A stretch of DNA of 64,000 bases. It comes from Thioploca ingrica. Lineage in GTDB: Bacteria > Pseudomonadota > Gammaproteobacteria > Beggiatoales > Beggiatoaceae. Shown here piece by piece: positions 52,229-62,428 of this stretch. The position numbers and the translations under genes were made by a program. Every line of letters starts with the position of its first letter. Position 1 is the first letter of the stretch. The stretch covers positions 2,232,001-2,296,000 of the forward strand of contig AP014633.1 in the NCBI GenBank assembly GCA_000828835.1, written 5' to 3'. A model generated the notes under the pieces. That model was not told the DNA's origin. It did not search any database and was given only the letters and a program-made list of their open reading frames with translations.

Positions 52229-52237
52229 GTAAATATT

Positions 52238-52266
52238 TTGCGTTTTAGGTTATTTCAAATTATAAT
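52238..52266 (+). promoter_or_regulatory. Candidate sigma-70 promoter for the rpsU-dnaG-rpoD block
   Basis: TTGCGT (52238-52243), a 17-bp spacer and a perfect TATAAT (52261-52266). It starts just after the transposase remnant and about 200 bp before rpsU, leaving a long AT-rich leader. Confidence 0.5.
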
Positions 52267-52463
52267 GGAACGTTTACAGTTTGAAAGTAACGCGGGTGAA
52301 ATTAACGCTCACCAAGTGAATACGACTTAACAAGCTATCAAGAAAATAACATTGTTAATGTAGTGAAAATTGAGTTGATAGTTTGAGTTTAACATTATCA
52401 AATCATGATGACAATCTTATCAATCCTTATCTAAAGAAATCCTTTAAGGAGGTTAATCTTTCA

Positions 52464-52679
52464 ATGCCTAATATTCGTGTCAAAGAGAATGAACCTTTTG
52501 AAGTTGCTATTCGTCGTTTTAAACGTGCTTGTGAAAAAGCGGGTATTTTAGCAGAAGTCCATCGTCGTGAGTTCTATGAAAAGCCGACCACCGTTCGTAA
52601 GCGTAAAGCAGCGGCTGCTGTTAAACGGCATTTAAAAAAAGTGAGTCGTGAAACTTTACGTCGTGAACGTCATTATTAA
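52464..52679 (+). CDS. rpsU: 30S ribosomal protein S21
   Basis: 71 residues from ATG 52464, the size of E. coli S21. A full AAGGAGGT lies 10 nt upstream (52446-52453), unusually strong for this window. The protein begins [20 protein letters not shown] and ends with the basic tail [15 protein letters not shown]. An in-frame upstream ATG region from 52383 is leader, not protein. S21 binds 16S rRNA near the anti-Shine-Dalgarno end. It is the first gene of the macromolecular-synthesis block. Confidence 0.97.
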   Translation: MPNIRVKENEPFEVAIRRFKRACEKAGILAEVHRREFYEKPTTVRKRKAAAAVKRHLKKVSRETLRRERHY

Positions 52680-52704
52680 CAAGGCGATTCTTCAGTTTGG
52701 CTAT

Positions 52705-52722
52705 CACCCGTCTTTACGGGTG
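52705..52722 (+). terminator. Hairpin between rpsU and yqeY
   Basis: CACCCGT-CTTT-ACGGGTG forms a perfect 7-bp stem with a 4-nt loop, 26 bp after the rpsU stop. No U-run follows, so it is more likely an attenuator or processing/stability element that separates abundant rpsU mRNA from the rest. Confidence 0.45.
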
Positions 52723-52747
52723 GACACATCAGGTATAACAAATCACT

Positions 52748-53203
52748 ATGGCTGAGTTTTCTATTAAAGAAAAAATTACCGAAGACATGAAAGTAGCCAT
52801 GCGTGCTAAAGAGAAGCAACGCTTAGGTGTGATACGGCTTATTCAAGCTGCTATTAAGCAACGGGAAGTGGATGAACGAATTAGTTTAGATGACACGCAA
52901 GTTATCGTGGTACTAGACAAAATGCTCAAGCAGCGACGTGATTCCATTGAACAATATGAGAAAGCGAAGCGACAAGATCTAGTCGATCAGGAAGCTTTTG
53001 AAATTCAGGTCATTAAAACTTATTTACCCCAACCACTGACTGAAACTGAATTAGCCAATTTAATAACCCATGCGATTCAAGCAACCGGAGCAACTACTGT
53101 CAAGGATTTAGGCAAAGTGATGGGTATTCTTAAAGTTCAAGTACAAGGTCGTGCTGAGATGAAACAAGTCAGCGACCAAATTAAACAACGATTAAATCAG
53201 TAA
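52748..53203 (+). CDS. yqeY: GatB/YqeY-domain protein
   Basis: 151 residues, a stand-alone YqeY domain: LGVIRLIQAAIKQREVDERI, 'DKMLKQRRDSIEQYEKAKRQDLVDQEAFE', 'VIKTYLPQPLTETEL' and 'KDLGKVMGILKVQVQGRAEMKQVSDQIKQ'. The domain occurs as the tail of GatB in the Glu/Asp-tRNA amidotransferase. The lone form is common between rpsU and dnaG. A role in tRNA-linked amidation is inferred from the family only. Confidence 0.93.
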   Translation: MAEFSIKEKITEDMKVAMRAKEKQRLGVIRLIQAAIKQREVDERISLDDTQVIVVLDKMLKQRRDSIEQYEKAKRQDLVDQEAFEIQVIKTYLPQPLTETELANLITHAIQATGATTVKDLGKVMGILKVQVQGRAEMKQVSDQIKQRLNQ

Positions 53204-53239
53204 AAAATTATTAACTTAATTGACAACTGCTAATTGAAG

Positions 53240-54973
53240 ATGGGTGGTCACATCTCGCGCAGTTTTATTCATGAGTTAATCAATAGGATTGATCTCGTTG
53301 ATTTAATTGACAGTTATTTTTCGTTACGCAAAACCGGTCAGAATTATATCGCTACTTGTCCATTTCATCATGAAAAAACGCCTTCTTTCACGGTGAATCC
53401 GGAGAAACAATTTTACTACTGTTTCGGTTGCGGTGCTCAAGGAAATGCTATCAGCTTTTTAATGAACTACGCTCAGTTTGAGTTTGTCGAAGCGGTTCAT
53501 GAATTAGCTTCCCAAGTGGGTATGGAAGTACAGTATGAACAAGGTAGTGCACCAGTCTCTATCACTTCACCAACCAGCTTATATGATCTGCTGACGCAAG
53601 TTGCTAAGTACTATCAGCAACAATTGCGTCAATCTCCAATAGCCATTACTTATCTAAAAAAACGGGGACTCACTGGCGAAATTGCCCGTGATTTTGGGTT
53701 AGGTTATGCGCCAACCGGTTGGAATAATATTTTAACCACTTGTGGGAGTACTTCAGAGGCTAAAACTCGCTTGTTGGAAACCGGATTAATAAAAAAAAAC
53801 GCTAAAGGGGATTATTATGATCTGTTTCGGGATCGCATTATGTTCCCCATTGTGGACGGACGAGGACGGGTTATTGCTTTTGGTGGGCGGCTACTCCAAG
53901 ATAATTCTAAAGAACCCAAATATCTTAACTCTCCTGAAACCCGCTTATTTCAAAAAGGGCGTGAATTATATGGTTGGTATTGGGCGCGTCAAAATCGACC
54001 ATTACCGCATTTAGTGGTGGTAGAAGGCTATTTGGATGTCATTACCTTAGCACAGTACGGCATTAAAAATGTGGTTGCCACTTTAGGTACAGCCGTCACT
54101 CGTGAACATCTAACGCGCTTATTCCGAACTGTGCCGGAAATTCGGTTTTGTTTTGATGGTGATCTTGCTGGACAAAAAGCCGCTTGGCGTACCTTAGAGA
54201 AAGTCTTCCCTTTCTTACAAGAGGGACAACAGGTCAGTTTTGTTTTTTTACCACCAGGACATGACCCCGATAGTTTATTACGTCAAGAAGGTATCTCCAA
54301 ATGGAATAGCTGTGTAGAGAAAGCCTTACCGTTGTCAAATTTTTTATTTGATACCCTCCAGCAACAAGTTGACATCAGGCATCTTGATGGGAGAGCAAAA
54401 TTAATAGAATTAGCTAAACCTTTGTTAAAACAATTACCCAGCACCAGTTCTTATCAGCTATTGATGACACAACGATTAAGCGAACTTACTCAACTCGATG
54501 TTAAGCAATTGACGAAAATCATTTCCGGTGAATTAATTGAATCTCACCCAATAAAATCATCCCTACCGAATAAGACTGTAAGGGAATATTCACTGGTACA
54601 TCAAGCTATTATTTACTTATTACATAAACCCACTTTGTTACAACACCTCGCTTATCCCAACGAAAAATTATCGGGTCTACTAGACGAACACATAAAATTA
54701 TTCTTACAGTTAATTGAATTAATAAAATCAAATCCTAAAATAACTTTAGGGATGATTTATGAACAGTGGCGTGGAACAGAATATGAAGATATTATCAATC
54801 AATTAGGATTAGTCTCACAAGGATCGCTATTGACTAATCATATACATATGATAGATATAAATAAAGAATTTGAGGGTACCATTGCGCGTTTAGAGGAAGA
54901 ATATCATAAACAAATTGTGTTCCCAACGAGAAACAAAACCCGAACAGATGAAAAAAAGAACCACAGATATTAA
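53240..54973 (+). CDS. dnaG: DNA primase
   Basis: 577 residues from ATG 53240 (GGHISRSFIHELINRIDLVD); a TTG six bases earlier is in frame but unlikely. The CHC2 zinc domain is CPFHHEKTPSFTVNPEKQFYYCFGCG, and the TOPRIM domain has VVEGYLDVITLAQYG and RFCFDGDLAGQKAA. The C-terminal helicase-binding part is present and AT-rich. It makes RNA primers at the replication fork with DnaB. It lies 36 bp after yqeY and 260 bp before rpoD, as in the classic block. Confidence 0.96.
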   Translation: MGGHISRSFIHELINRIDLVDLIDSYFSLRKTGQNYIATCPFHHEKTPSFTVNPEKQFYYCFGCGAQGNAISFLMNYAQFEFVEAVHELASQVGMEVQYEQGSAPVSITSPTSLYDLLTQVAKYYQQQLRQSPIAITYLKKRGLTGEIARDFGLGYAPTGWNNILTTCGSTSEAKTRLLETGLIKKNAKGDYYDLFRDRIMFPIVDGRGRVIAFGGRLLQDNSKEPKYLNSPETRLFQKGRELYGWYWARQNRPLPHLVVVEGYLDVITLAQYGIKNVVATLGTAVTREHLTRLFRTVPEIRFCFDGDLAGQKAAWRTLEKVFPFLQEGQQVSFVFLPPGHDPDSLLRQEGISKWNSCVEKALPLSNFLFDTLQQQVDIRHLDGRAKLIELAKPLLKQLPSTSSYQLLMTQRLSELTQLDVKQLTKIISGELIESHPIKSSLPNKTVREYSLVHQAIIYLLHKPTLLQHLAYPNEKLSGLLDEHIKLFLQLIELIKSNPKITLGMIYEQWRGTEYEDIINQLGLVSQGSLLTNHIHMIDINKEFEGTIARLEEEYHKQIVFPTRNKTRTDEKKNHRY

Positions 54974-55057
54974 TCTTTATAGATTGATTTAATTCCAAGA
55001 AACATTATTAAAGAGGATTATTGATAAAAGGGTCACTGCAGTAATAAATTGCTTTTT

Positions 55058-55066
55058 TGCTATAAT
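55058..55066 (+). promoter_or_regulatory. Extended -10 promoter element upstream of rpoD
   Basis: TGCTATAAT is an extended -10 (TGN plus perfect TATAAT at 55061-55066), about 168 bp before the rpoD ATG. No good -35 box stands 17 bp upstream, which fits extended -10 promoters. It would let rpoD be made apart from rpsU-dnaG. Confidence 0.5.
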
Positions 55067-55233
55067 TTAAAAAGTGTATCTTTTAATTAGTCAAAGACAG
55101 AGAGCTGATAATGGGTGAAGTTGCTGGCTAAAACTGTCTATCTTGACGTTCAATTGGTTTTCCAAAGCTTACCAAACCATTTTAGTGGGGAGAGTCGTTG
55201 GCTGTCGTTGAACAACCCATAGTATAGGTACAT

Positions 55234-57081
55234 ATGAATCACGAACAACAGAAATCTCAACTCAAATTACTGATTGCCAAAGGCAAAGAACAGGGTTATT
55301 TGACTTATCATGAAGTCAATGATCATTTACCGGATGATATTGTAGAACCGGAACAAATCGAAAGTATCATTAATATGATTAATGATATGGGTATTACGGT
55401 ACATGAATTTGCTCCGGATACCGATTCCTTACTGATTTCAGATGCGCCCGTCGCTGACGAAGAAGCGGCTGAGGAAGCAGCGGCGGCTTTAGCCAATGTT
55501 GATAGTGAATTTGGGCGTACCACTGACCCAGTACGAATGTATATGCGTGAAATGGGCACAGTCGATTTATTAACCCGTGAGGGTGAGATTAAGATTGCCA
55601 AACGTATTGAAGAAGGCTTAAATCAAGCCTTATCGGCATTGGCAACCCATCCTGATATCATTGCGGAATTCTTAAGCTATTATGATAAGGTTGAAATAGA
55701 TGAACTCAAACTATCTGATATTTTGACTGGATTTATCGATTCTGCTTCAGAAGACGTACCTGAAATTGAAATAGATGAAACTAAAGTGCCACCGGAGCTA
55801 GAAATAGAAGTTGAAGCGACTGTTGATGAAGATGATGATGAAGAAGTACCTCCTATCCTGGGTGAAGAAACTTTGCTTGATATGGAGGAAACTCGGAGTC
55901 GCTTTGCTCGATTACGCGGGTTATACCAACGGATGTTGCAGGTAGAAGTAAGCCAGGGGACACAAGCAGAGGCGTATATTCAGTTACGCAAAGACGTAGC
56001 AGATTGTTTTCTGCAATTCAAGTTAGTGCCGCGAGTGATTGAAGAATTAACGGCTAAATTACGCCAAACGGTGGCTTTTATTCGGGAACAGGAAAATTTT
56101 ATTCGGGATACTTGTATCCTGAAAGTCGGCATGAATAAAAAAGAGTTTTTGTCTTCTTTCAAAAACCAACTGACTGATCCCTACTGGTTACCGTCGCTAT
56201 TAAACTCGGCTAAACCTTATGTTACCAGCTTACAACAATATCAAAAAGAACTTGAAGGTGCTCAACAAAAATTGATTGTTCTCGAAAAGCAATGTCGCTT
56301 GAATCTGGTGGAGATTAAAGACATTAATCGCCGTATGTCGATTGGTGAAGCGAAGGCGCGGCGTGCCAAGAAAGAGATGATTGAAGCGAATCTCCGTTTA
56401 GTCATTTCTATTGCGAAAAAATATACCAATCGTGGCTTACAATTCCTGGATTTAATTCAAGAAGGCAATATCGGTTTAATGAAAGCGGTTGATAAATTTG
56501 AATATCGACGCGGTTATAAATTTTCCACTTATGCCACTTGGTGGATTCGCCAAGCCATTACCCGTTCGATTGCCGATCAAGCTCGCACGATTCGGATTCC
56601 GGTTCATATGATTGAAACGATTAATAAACTTAATCGGGTTTCACGGCAAATTCTACAGGAAAAAGGTCGGGAAGCGACTCCAGAAGAATTAGCAGAACGG
56701 ATGGAAATGCCAGAAGATAAAGTTCGCAAAGTCCTGAAGATTGCTAAAGAACCCATTTCGATGGAAACGCCCATTGGTGATGATGAAGATTCTCATTTAG
56801 GTGATTTTATTGAGGATACTAGTATTCAAGCACCGATTGATTCAGCGACTTTTGAAGGGTTGCGGCGAGCCACTCAAGAAATGTTACATGGATTAACGCC
56901 ACGGGAAGCGAAAGTATTACGAATGCGTTTTGGGATTGATATGAACACCGATCATACCTTAGAAGAGGTCGGTAAACAATTTGACGTCACCCGTGAACGT
57001 ATCCGTCAAATTGAAGCTAAAGCGCTCCGTAAATTACGTCATCCGAGTCGCTCAGAACAATTACGGAGTTTCCTGGATTAA
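55234..57081 (+). CDS. rpoD: RNA polymerase primary sigma factor (sigma-70)
   Basis: 615 residues, like E. coli RpoD (613). Region 1.1 is at the start ([20 protein letters not shown]), region 1.2 at '[21 protein letters not shown]', an acidic non-conserved segment follows ([12 protein letters not shown]). Regions 2.1-2.4 ([20 protein letters not shown], then '[27 protein letters not shown]') and 4.2 ([20 protein letters not shown]) are complete. It is the housekeeping sigma factor and the end of the macromolecular-synthesis block. Confidence 0.98.
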   Translation: MNHEQQKSQLKLLIAKGKEQGYLTYHEVNDHLPDDIVEPEQIESIINMINDMGITVHEFAPDTDSLLISDAPVADEEAAEEAAAALANVDSEFGRTTDPVRMYMREMGTVDLLTREGEIKIAKRIEEGLNQALSALATHPDIIAEFLSYYDKVEIDELKLSDILTGFIDSASEDVPEIEIDETKVPPELEIEVEATVDEDDDEEVPPILGEETLLDMEETRSRFARLRGLYQRMLQVEVSQGTQAEAYIQLRKDVADCFLQFKLVPRVIEELTAKLRQTVAFIREQENFIRDTCILKVGMNKKEFLSSFKNQLTDPYWLPSLLNSAKPYVTSLQQYQKELEGAQQKLIVLEKQCRLNLVEIKDINRRMSIGEAKARRAKKEMIEANLRLVISIAKKYTNRGLQFLDLIQEGNIGLMKAVDKFEYRRGYKFSTYATWWIRQAITRSIADQARTIRIPVHMIETINKLNRVSRQILQEKGREATPEELAERMEMPEDKVRKVLKIAKEPISMETPIGDDEDSHLGDFIEDTSIQAPIDSATFEGLRRATQEMLHGLTPREAKVLRMRFGIDMNTDHTLEEVGKQFDVTRERIRQIEAKALRKLRHPSRSEQLRSFLD

Positions 57082-57104
57082 ATAACTCAGGTTACGCACA
57101 GCTG

Positions 57105-57254
57105 CCATTTTCCCCTTTGGTAAAGGGGGGAGAGGTCGATTTCAAAAAATTAAAAAGGGGGTCAGGGGGGATTTAACAAATTGATATCTGCTCAGATTTT
57201 CCTCAATCCCCTTTAACCCATTTCCTGGATTCCGCTGCACTGCATCCAGGCTAC
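57105..57254. repeat. Cluster of dispersed repeats between rpoD and dapB
   Basis: CCCCTTTGGTAAAGGGG (about 57113-57129) is a hairpin close to the rpoD stop and may serve as its terminator. Further on are GGGGGTCAGGGGGGATTTAA, the same tail as in the repeat near 20530, and at 57224-57254 an inverted copy of the CCTGGAT/ATCCAGG palindrome of 24129-24159. Confidence 0.55.
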
Positions 57255-57263
57255 CTTAATCGG

Positions 57264-58073
<810 letters not shown>

Positions 58074-58129
58074 TCAATTTATCCAATAAAATGAAATGAC
58101 TTCATAACAATATGATCGTAATAAATTTT

Positions 58130-58441
58130 TTAATCAAAGCAATAGCCATAAAACCAATAAGTTGTAGTAGTATAAATATTTTTCACGGTATGAATAGCAC
58201 CACGGGGGATAAAAATTTCATCACCGGGTTCTAAAATCCATGGTTGTCCTTGAATTATCAGTTGCAATTGTCCGTCGACGACAGTCACCAGTTCATCGCA
58301 CGGATGAATAAAATCGCGCCATTCTCTTCCAGGTGGATCGGTAAATGAATTGCAAGAATAACCGCGTTGTTTCCAGTCAGCAGCGACGGTAGTATATTCA
58401 ATCGGTAGTTGAAATTTTTTCTGAATCAACCAGTTATTCAT
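58130..58441 (-). CDS. Small cupin-domain protein
   Basis: 103 residues with one cupin barrel. Motif 1 is 'DFIHPCDELVTVVDGQLQLI' and motif 2 'LEPGDEIFIPRGAIHTVKN', giving the likely metal ligands His, Glu and a second His. A GGAAAC site precedes the ATG. Such single-domain cupins bind small molecules or sugars; the ligand is not evident. It is divergent from yjbQ with a 118-bp gap. Confidence 0.85.
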   Translation of the reverse strand: MNNWLIQKKFQLPIEYTTVAADWKQRGYSCNSFTDPPGREWRDFIHPCDELVTVVDGQLQLIIQGQPWILEPGDEIFIPRGAIHTVKNIYTTTTYWFYGYCFD

Positions 58442-58559
58442 ATTGTTTCCGCTGTTATTAAAAAGTAGCTAATCTGCTTTATTTGTTATCCAGGGATGGT
58501 AAAATTTTAACGAGGTTAACTAAAAATGTTAGTTTAGACTATTAAAGGCAGAATTATAA

Positions 58560-58979
58560 ATGAAAAGCTATCGTAAAGAACTTTGGTTTAATACGCCAGA
58601 ACGTTTGGTTTTTATCAATATTACATCATCAGTTAATGAATGTTTAAAAGAAAGTGGTATTCAAGAAGGGTTAATACTGGTTAATGCGATGCACATCACC
58701 GCTTCGGTTTTCATTAATGATGATGAATCGGGTTTGCATCAAGATTATGAAGAATGGTTAGAAACATTAGCACCTCACGAGCCGATTAATCGTTATCGTC
58801 ATAATCGAATTGGCGAAGATAATGGTGATGCTCATCTCAAACGCCAAGTCATGGGGCGTGAGGTGGTGGTCGCGGTTACTAAAGGACAATTGGATTTTGG
58901 TCCTTGGGAACAGATTTTTTATGGTGAATTTGATGGGGGGCGTCGGAAAAGGGTATTGGTGAAAATTATTGGTGAGTAA
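58560..58979 (+). CDS. YjbQ family protein (UPF0047)
   Basis: 139 residues. Family marks: '[23 protein letters not shown]', then '[31 protein letters not shown]' and '[29 protein letters not shown]', with the conserved His and Glu near the trimer active site. Some family members have weak thiamine-phosphate synthase activity, and the true role is unsettled. A small palindrome AACTAA-AAATG-TTAGTT (58519-58535) lies in the divergent promoter gap. Confidence 0.92.
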   Translation: MKSYRKELWFNTPERLVFINITSSVNECLKESGIQEGLILVNAMHITASVFINDDESGLHQDYEEWLETLAPHEPINRYRHNRIGEDNGDAHLKRQVMGREVVVAVTKGQLDFGPWEQIFYGEFDGGRRKRVLVKIIGE

Positions 58980-59133
58980 AGCAATACTTTAATTTTATTA
59001 TGCGTTCGTTTATCGCTGTTGAGGAAAAAGAAAATCAGGCTAGTTCTAAACGGGTAGTGATTTTAGCAATGGAGTTAATCTGGCTTTTAAAAACAGCCGC
59101 TAAGCTAGCTTGACAGAAAAACTCCAAAAAACA

Positions 59134-60060
59134 TTATCCTGAGCGGGAACGTAATCGTTTAAATATCTGATGTAATATACTGTTTTCTTCCAAAAAGATA
59201 GTTAATTGTTGTCGCAACTGCGGGGATAAAATTTGTGGCTCTATCGGCGTAAAAAACGCTTCTTTGACTGCTTGATAATACCAAGCTAATTCAAACGATT
59301 GTAACGCACGAATCAAGCCAAAACATAACCGTGAGGTAATGAGATAAGCCGCTATTGGCAAAGGAAAATAGCGACGAATAATCCAAATCGTATTACGAGT
59401 AGGATAATAAACCCGTCGCCAATGAGTTCGACCGAGTGGGGATTGACGATGTATAATTCGACAATTCGGATCATAATAAATTTTATAGTGTTGACACAAG
59501 ACTCGAATGGCAACCTCAATCTCATTTTGATAAAGAAAAAATTCTGGCGGATACCAACCAACCTGTTCGAACAATGAACGTCGAATCGCAAAACCACAAC
59601 CGACGAATGCCATGGATAAACCGGGCGTATCCGGTTGAGGAAGATGCCAAGTAGACAAAGGTTGTCCTTGTATCGATTCAATCCGACAAGCTACAATACC
59701 AATTTCCGGATGAGTATCTAGGCACTCAATGATGCGATCAAGTGTGATATGATCAACGGGGTGAGAATCATCATCCAAGACGAGTAGATAATTTCCCTGA
59801 GCCTGTTGGAAACCTTCGTTATAACCGGCAATACCGCTATTGTTGGGCAAATAAATCACTTGCACCCAGTGAGTTTGGGTTTGCAAAAATTCTTTAGTCC
59901 CATCAGTAGAACCGTTATCAATAGCAATAACTTCAATATCATGGCGCTGTTCCCATAGCCAAGACAGTTGTTCTAAAGTATAACGCGTTTCCGCCAGGCG
60001 GTTATAATTGAGGAAAACAATGCTCAATTTAGGTTGGGTAGCTGATTTAACTCTTGTCAT
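59134..60060 (-). CDS. Family 2 glycosyltransferase
   Basis: 308 residues with the GT-A fold: KLSIVFLNYNRLAETRYTLE, 'EVIAIDNGSTDGTKEFLQ', and the metal-binding LVLDDDSHPVD (DxD-like). 'MAFVGCGFAIRRSLFEQVGWYPPEFFLYQNEIE' is the acceptor region seen in rhamnosyl- and related transferases (with the ED replaced by NE). The C-terminal part has aromatic helices that may touch the membrane. It would add a sugar to a surface polysaccharide or a lipid. It is not in an operon here. Confidence 0.88.
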   Translation of the reverse strand: MTRVKSATQPKLSIVFLNYNRLAETRYTLEQLSWLWEQRHDIEVIAIDNGSTDGTKEFLQTQTHWVQVIYLPNNSGIAGYNEGFQQAQGNYLLVLDDDSHPVDHITLDRIIECLDTHPEIGIVACRIESIQGQPLSTWHLPQPDTPGLSMAFVGCGFAIRRSLFEQVGWYPPEFFLYQNEIEVAIRVLCQHYKIYYDPNCRIIHRQSPLGRTHWRRVYYPTRNTIWIIRRYFPLPIAAYLITSRLCFGLIRALQSFELAWYYQAVKEAFFTPIEPQILSPQLRQQLTIFLEENSILHQIFKRLRSRSG

Positions 60061-60285
60061 TATTTCAGTATATTATGTTTGATGGGATTAGCTTCAATCC
60101 GACCTAATTCAGTTGACAACCCGTTAGGTAGGTATTTCTTATTTGCAATAACAACGCCTAATGACGAATGATAAAATAAAATGAGAGGAATTCATATGAT
60201 TAGTTGATCTTGGATCGAGGCTTGTCACCGAACGGCTTTGTCTAGTGTAAAATACCCGTTTTTTGAAGGAGGGAGACTGTGCAAG

Positions 60286-62367
60286 ATGGATGATATTATC
60301 CGCTTAATTGTTATAGAAGAATCTGCTAATGATGCTGAAGTGATTTTAAATAGTTTGCGTAAAGCGCGTTATCCCATTCGTCCTCGCCATGTGGAAGACG
60401 ATGAAGATTTACAAGCCGCATTAGGAGAACATGAATGGGATCTCATTATTTCTGTGCCTCAAGTGGGCGAATTTACTTGTGCACAAATTTGTGAGATGGT
60501 TAACAGTTCCAAACAAGATATACCGGTCATTGTATTAACCGACAAATTGGACGGCAAAATTATTTCCACCTTGCTGAGTGGTGGTGCTCGCCAAGTCATT
60601 CCTAGTCAAAGCGATGGTTGTTTACAAGCCGCTGTCGGCAAAGAATTAGCTGATCTAACCGAACGTCGTCGACGTAGACATCTCGACCAACTTTATAGGG
60701 AATTGCAAAGACACAATAAAATACTGTTGGAATCTTCACGCGATGCGATTGCTTATGTGCATGATGGTATGCACATCCATGCGAATCCAAGTTACCTAAA
60801 AATGTTCAATTATAAAAGTATGGATGACATTGAAGGGTTACCGATTATGGATTTAGTTTCGCTAGAAGATCAAGCTAAGTTTAAAGAATTTATGCGTGAA
60901 TTTATGACTGATGACCAAGAAAAGGAGCGTCAGATTGATTTAGAAGGGATAGCAGCAGATAAAAAGCGTTTAAAACTCAAAATGGAACTCAGTCATGCCA
61001 TTTATGATAGTGAGCGATGTATTCAAGTTATTATTCGAGATCAATCGCAAAATCAAGAGTTGGAACAGAAGATTAAAGAAATTAGTCGCCGTGATCAAAC
61101 CACCGGGTTACTTAATCGCCAATATTTCATTGAGTTATTAGAAAAAGCTTTAGCCAAAGCCATGGAAACACACACCCGTAGTGTGCTGTTTTACATTGAA
61201 TTGGATAATTTTAATACGATGAGAGAAAATCTGGGTGTCGGTGGCAGCGACCCAGTCATCCAAAATACCGGTAAAATCATTAATGAGGTATCAGAAGGGG
61301 GTGCTTTATCACGGTTTGGGGAAAATGTATTTACCTTATTATTAACGGATAAAGATGGTAAAAAGTATGCCAACGCTGGACCATTAGCCGATAAAATTTG
61401 TAAAGCCGTTGAAGCCAATGTGACGGAAGTGGGTAAACAATCGGTTGTTAGCACCTGTAGTGTTGGTATCGCCCAAGTACTGGCTTCCGCCGCTACGCCC
61501 CAAGATGTGCTTAACGATGCTCATAATGCCTGTGCTATCGCTATGAAACGAGGCGGTAATAGCTTTGAATTTTACAAAGTCAGCGGTGATCAGAAAGGTG
61601 ATATGAAACTGTCTGATATTGCTAAACTCATTGAAACCGCCATTGAGGAAAAACGGTTATCGCTCCGTTATCAACCTATCGTTAACTTACACGGCGACTC
61701 GCAAGAAATGTATGAAGTATTTTTACGGATGCTCGATGGAGAAGGAAAAACGGTGCCAGCAAGTAATTTGTTTGATGCCGCCGAAAAAGCTAACTTGAGT
61801 ATTCAACTGGATAAATGGGTATTAGAACAATCGATTAAAAAATTAGTCCAACAACAGAAAGCCGGTCATAAAACTCACTTTTTTATTAAATTATCTGATC
61901 AAGCGATTCGGGATGAAAGTGTGTTACTTTATATTAGGAAATTACTTAAATCGACTCAGTTACCCGGTAGCCGGCTCATTTTTGAATTGAGCGAATCTAT
62001 CGCCATTAGCCAAGTTAAATTAGCTAAAGCCTTTATTAGTCAGCTCAAAAGCTTTGAATGTCAATCGGCATTAGAACACTTCGGTACCGGCCTAAATTCG
62101 TCAACCACGCTCAAACATTTGCCAGTCGATTATGTCAAAATTGATTCTTCTTATAGCAAAGGGTTATCAACCAATCCTGATAATCAAAAAGCCGTACAAG
62201 AAATTGTCAAAATGGCACATGAGTTAGATAAACTGACGATTGCTGAAGCAGTAGAAGATGCTAACAGCCTAACGGTATTATGGTCATCAGAAGTGGATTT
62301 TGCTCAAGGACATTATATTCAAGAACCGATGGATGAGCCGGAATTTGATTTTTCTGAGGAAGAGTAG
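60286..62367 (+). CDS. fimX: FimX-like c-di-GMP effector (degenerate REC-PAS-GGDEF-EAL)
   Basis: 693 residues from ATG 60286, with a GGAGG stretch 10-13 nt upstream; P. aeruginosa FimX has 691. The order is receiver-like (about 5-125, 'IRLIVIEESANDAEVILNSL'), PAS (about 155-265), GGDEF-like (about 275-440) and EAL-like (about 450-690). The receiver has Ser at the usual phospho-Asp position (DLIISVPQ), the GGDEF motif is GENVF (345-349) and the EAL motif is EVF (477-479). So it should bind c-di-GMP in the EAL fold but neither make nor break it, as FimX does when it controls type IV pili through PilZ and PilB. Gliding or twitching control is inferred. Confidence 0.85.
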   Translation: MDDIIRLIVIEESANDAEVILNSLRKARYPIRPRHVEDDEDLQAALGEHEWDLIISVPQVGEFTCAQICEMVNSSKQDIPVIVLTDKLDGKIISTLLSGGARQVIPSQSDGCLQAAVGKELADLTERRRRRHLDQLYRELQRHNKILLESSRDAIAYVHDGMHIHANPSYLKMFNYKSMDDIEGLPIMDLVSLEDQAKFKEFMREFMTDDQEKERQIDLEGIAADKKRLKLKMELSHAIYDSERCIQVIIRDQSQNQELEQKIKEISRRDQTTGLLNRQYFIELLEKALAKAMETHTRSVLFYIELDNFNTMRENLGVGGSDPVIQNTGKIINEVSEGGALSRFGENVFTLLLTDKDGKKYANAGPLADKICKAVEANVTEVGKQSVVSTCSVGIAQVLASAATPQDVLNDAHNACAIAMKRGGNSFEFYKVSGDQKGDMKLSDIAKLIETAIEEKRLSLRYQPIVNLHGDSQEMYEVFLRMLDGEGKTVPASNLFDAAEKANLSIQLDKWVLEQSIKKLVQQQKAGHKTHFFIKLSDQAIRDESVLLYIRKLLKSTQLPGSRLIFELSESIAISQVKLAKAFISQLKSFECQSALEHFGTGLNSSTTLKHLPVDYVKIDSSYSKGLSTNPDNQKAVQEIVKMAHELDKLTIAEAVEDANSLTVLWSSEVDFAQGHYIQEPMDEPEFDFSEEE

Positions 62368-62428
62368 TAGTAGAAGCCAGCGTGCGCACTGCTAAAAAAC
62401 GCGGCGCGCACTTTACCTAGCTCGTTTC

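Noticed and set aside
52383-52463. Longer S21 with 27 extra N-terminal residues
   Set aside because: The strong AAGGAGGT and the 71-residue family length define the start at 52464.
59000-59113. 37-codon open frame between yjbQ and the glycosyltransferase gene
   Set aside because: No ribosome site and no recognisable feature; could be real but cannot be supported.
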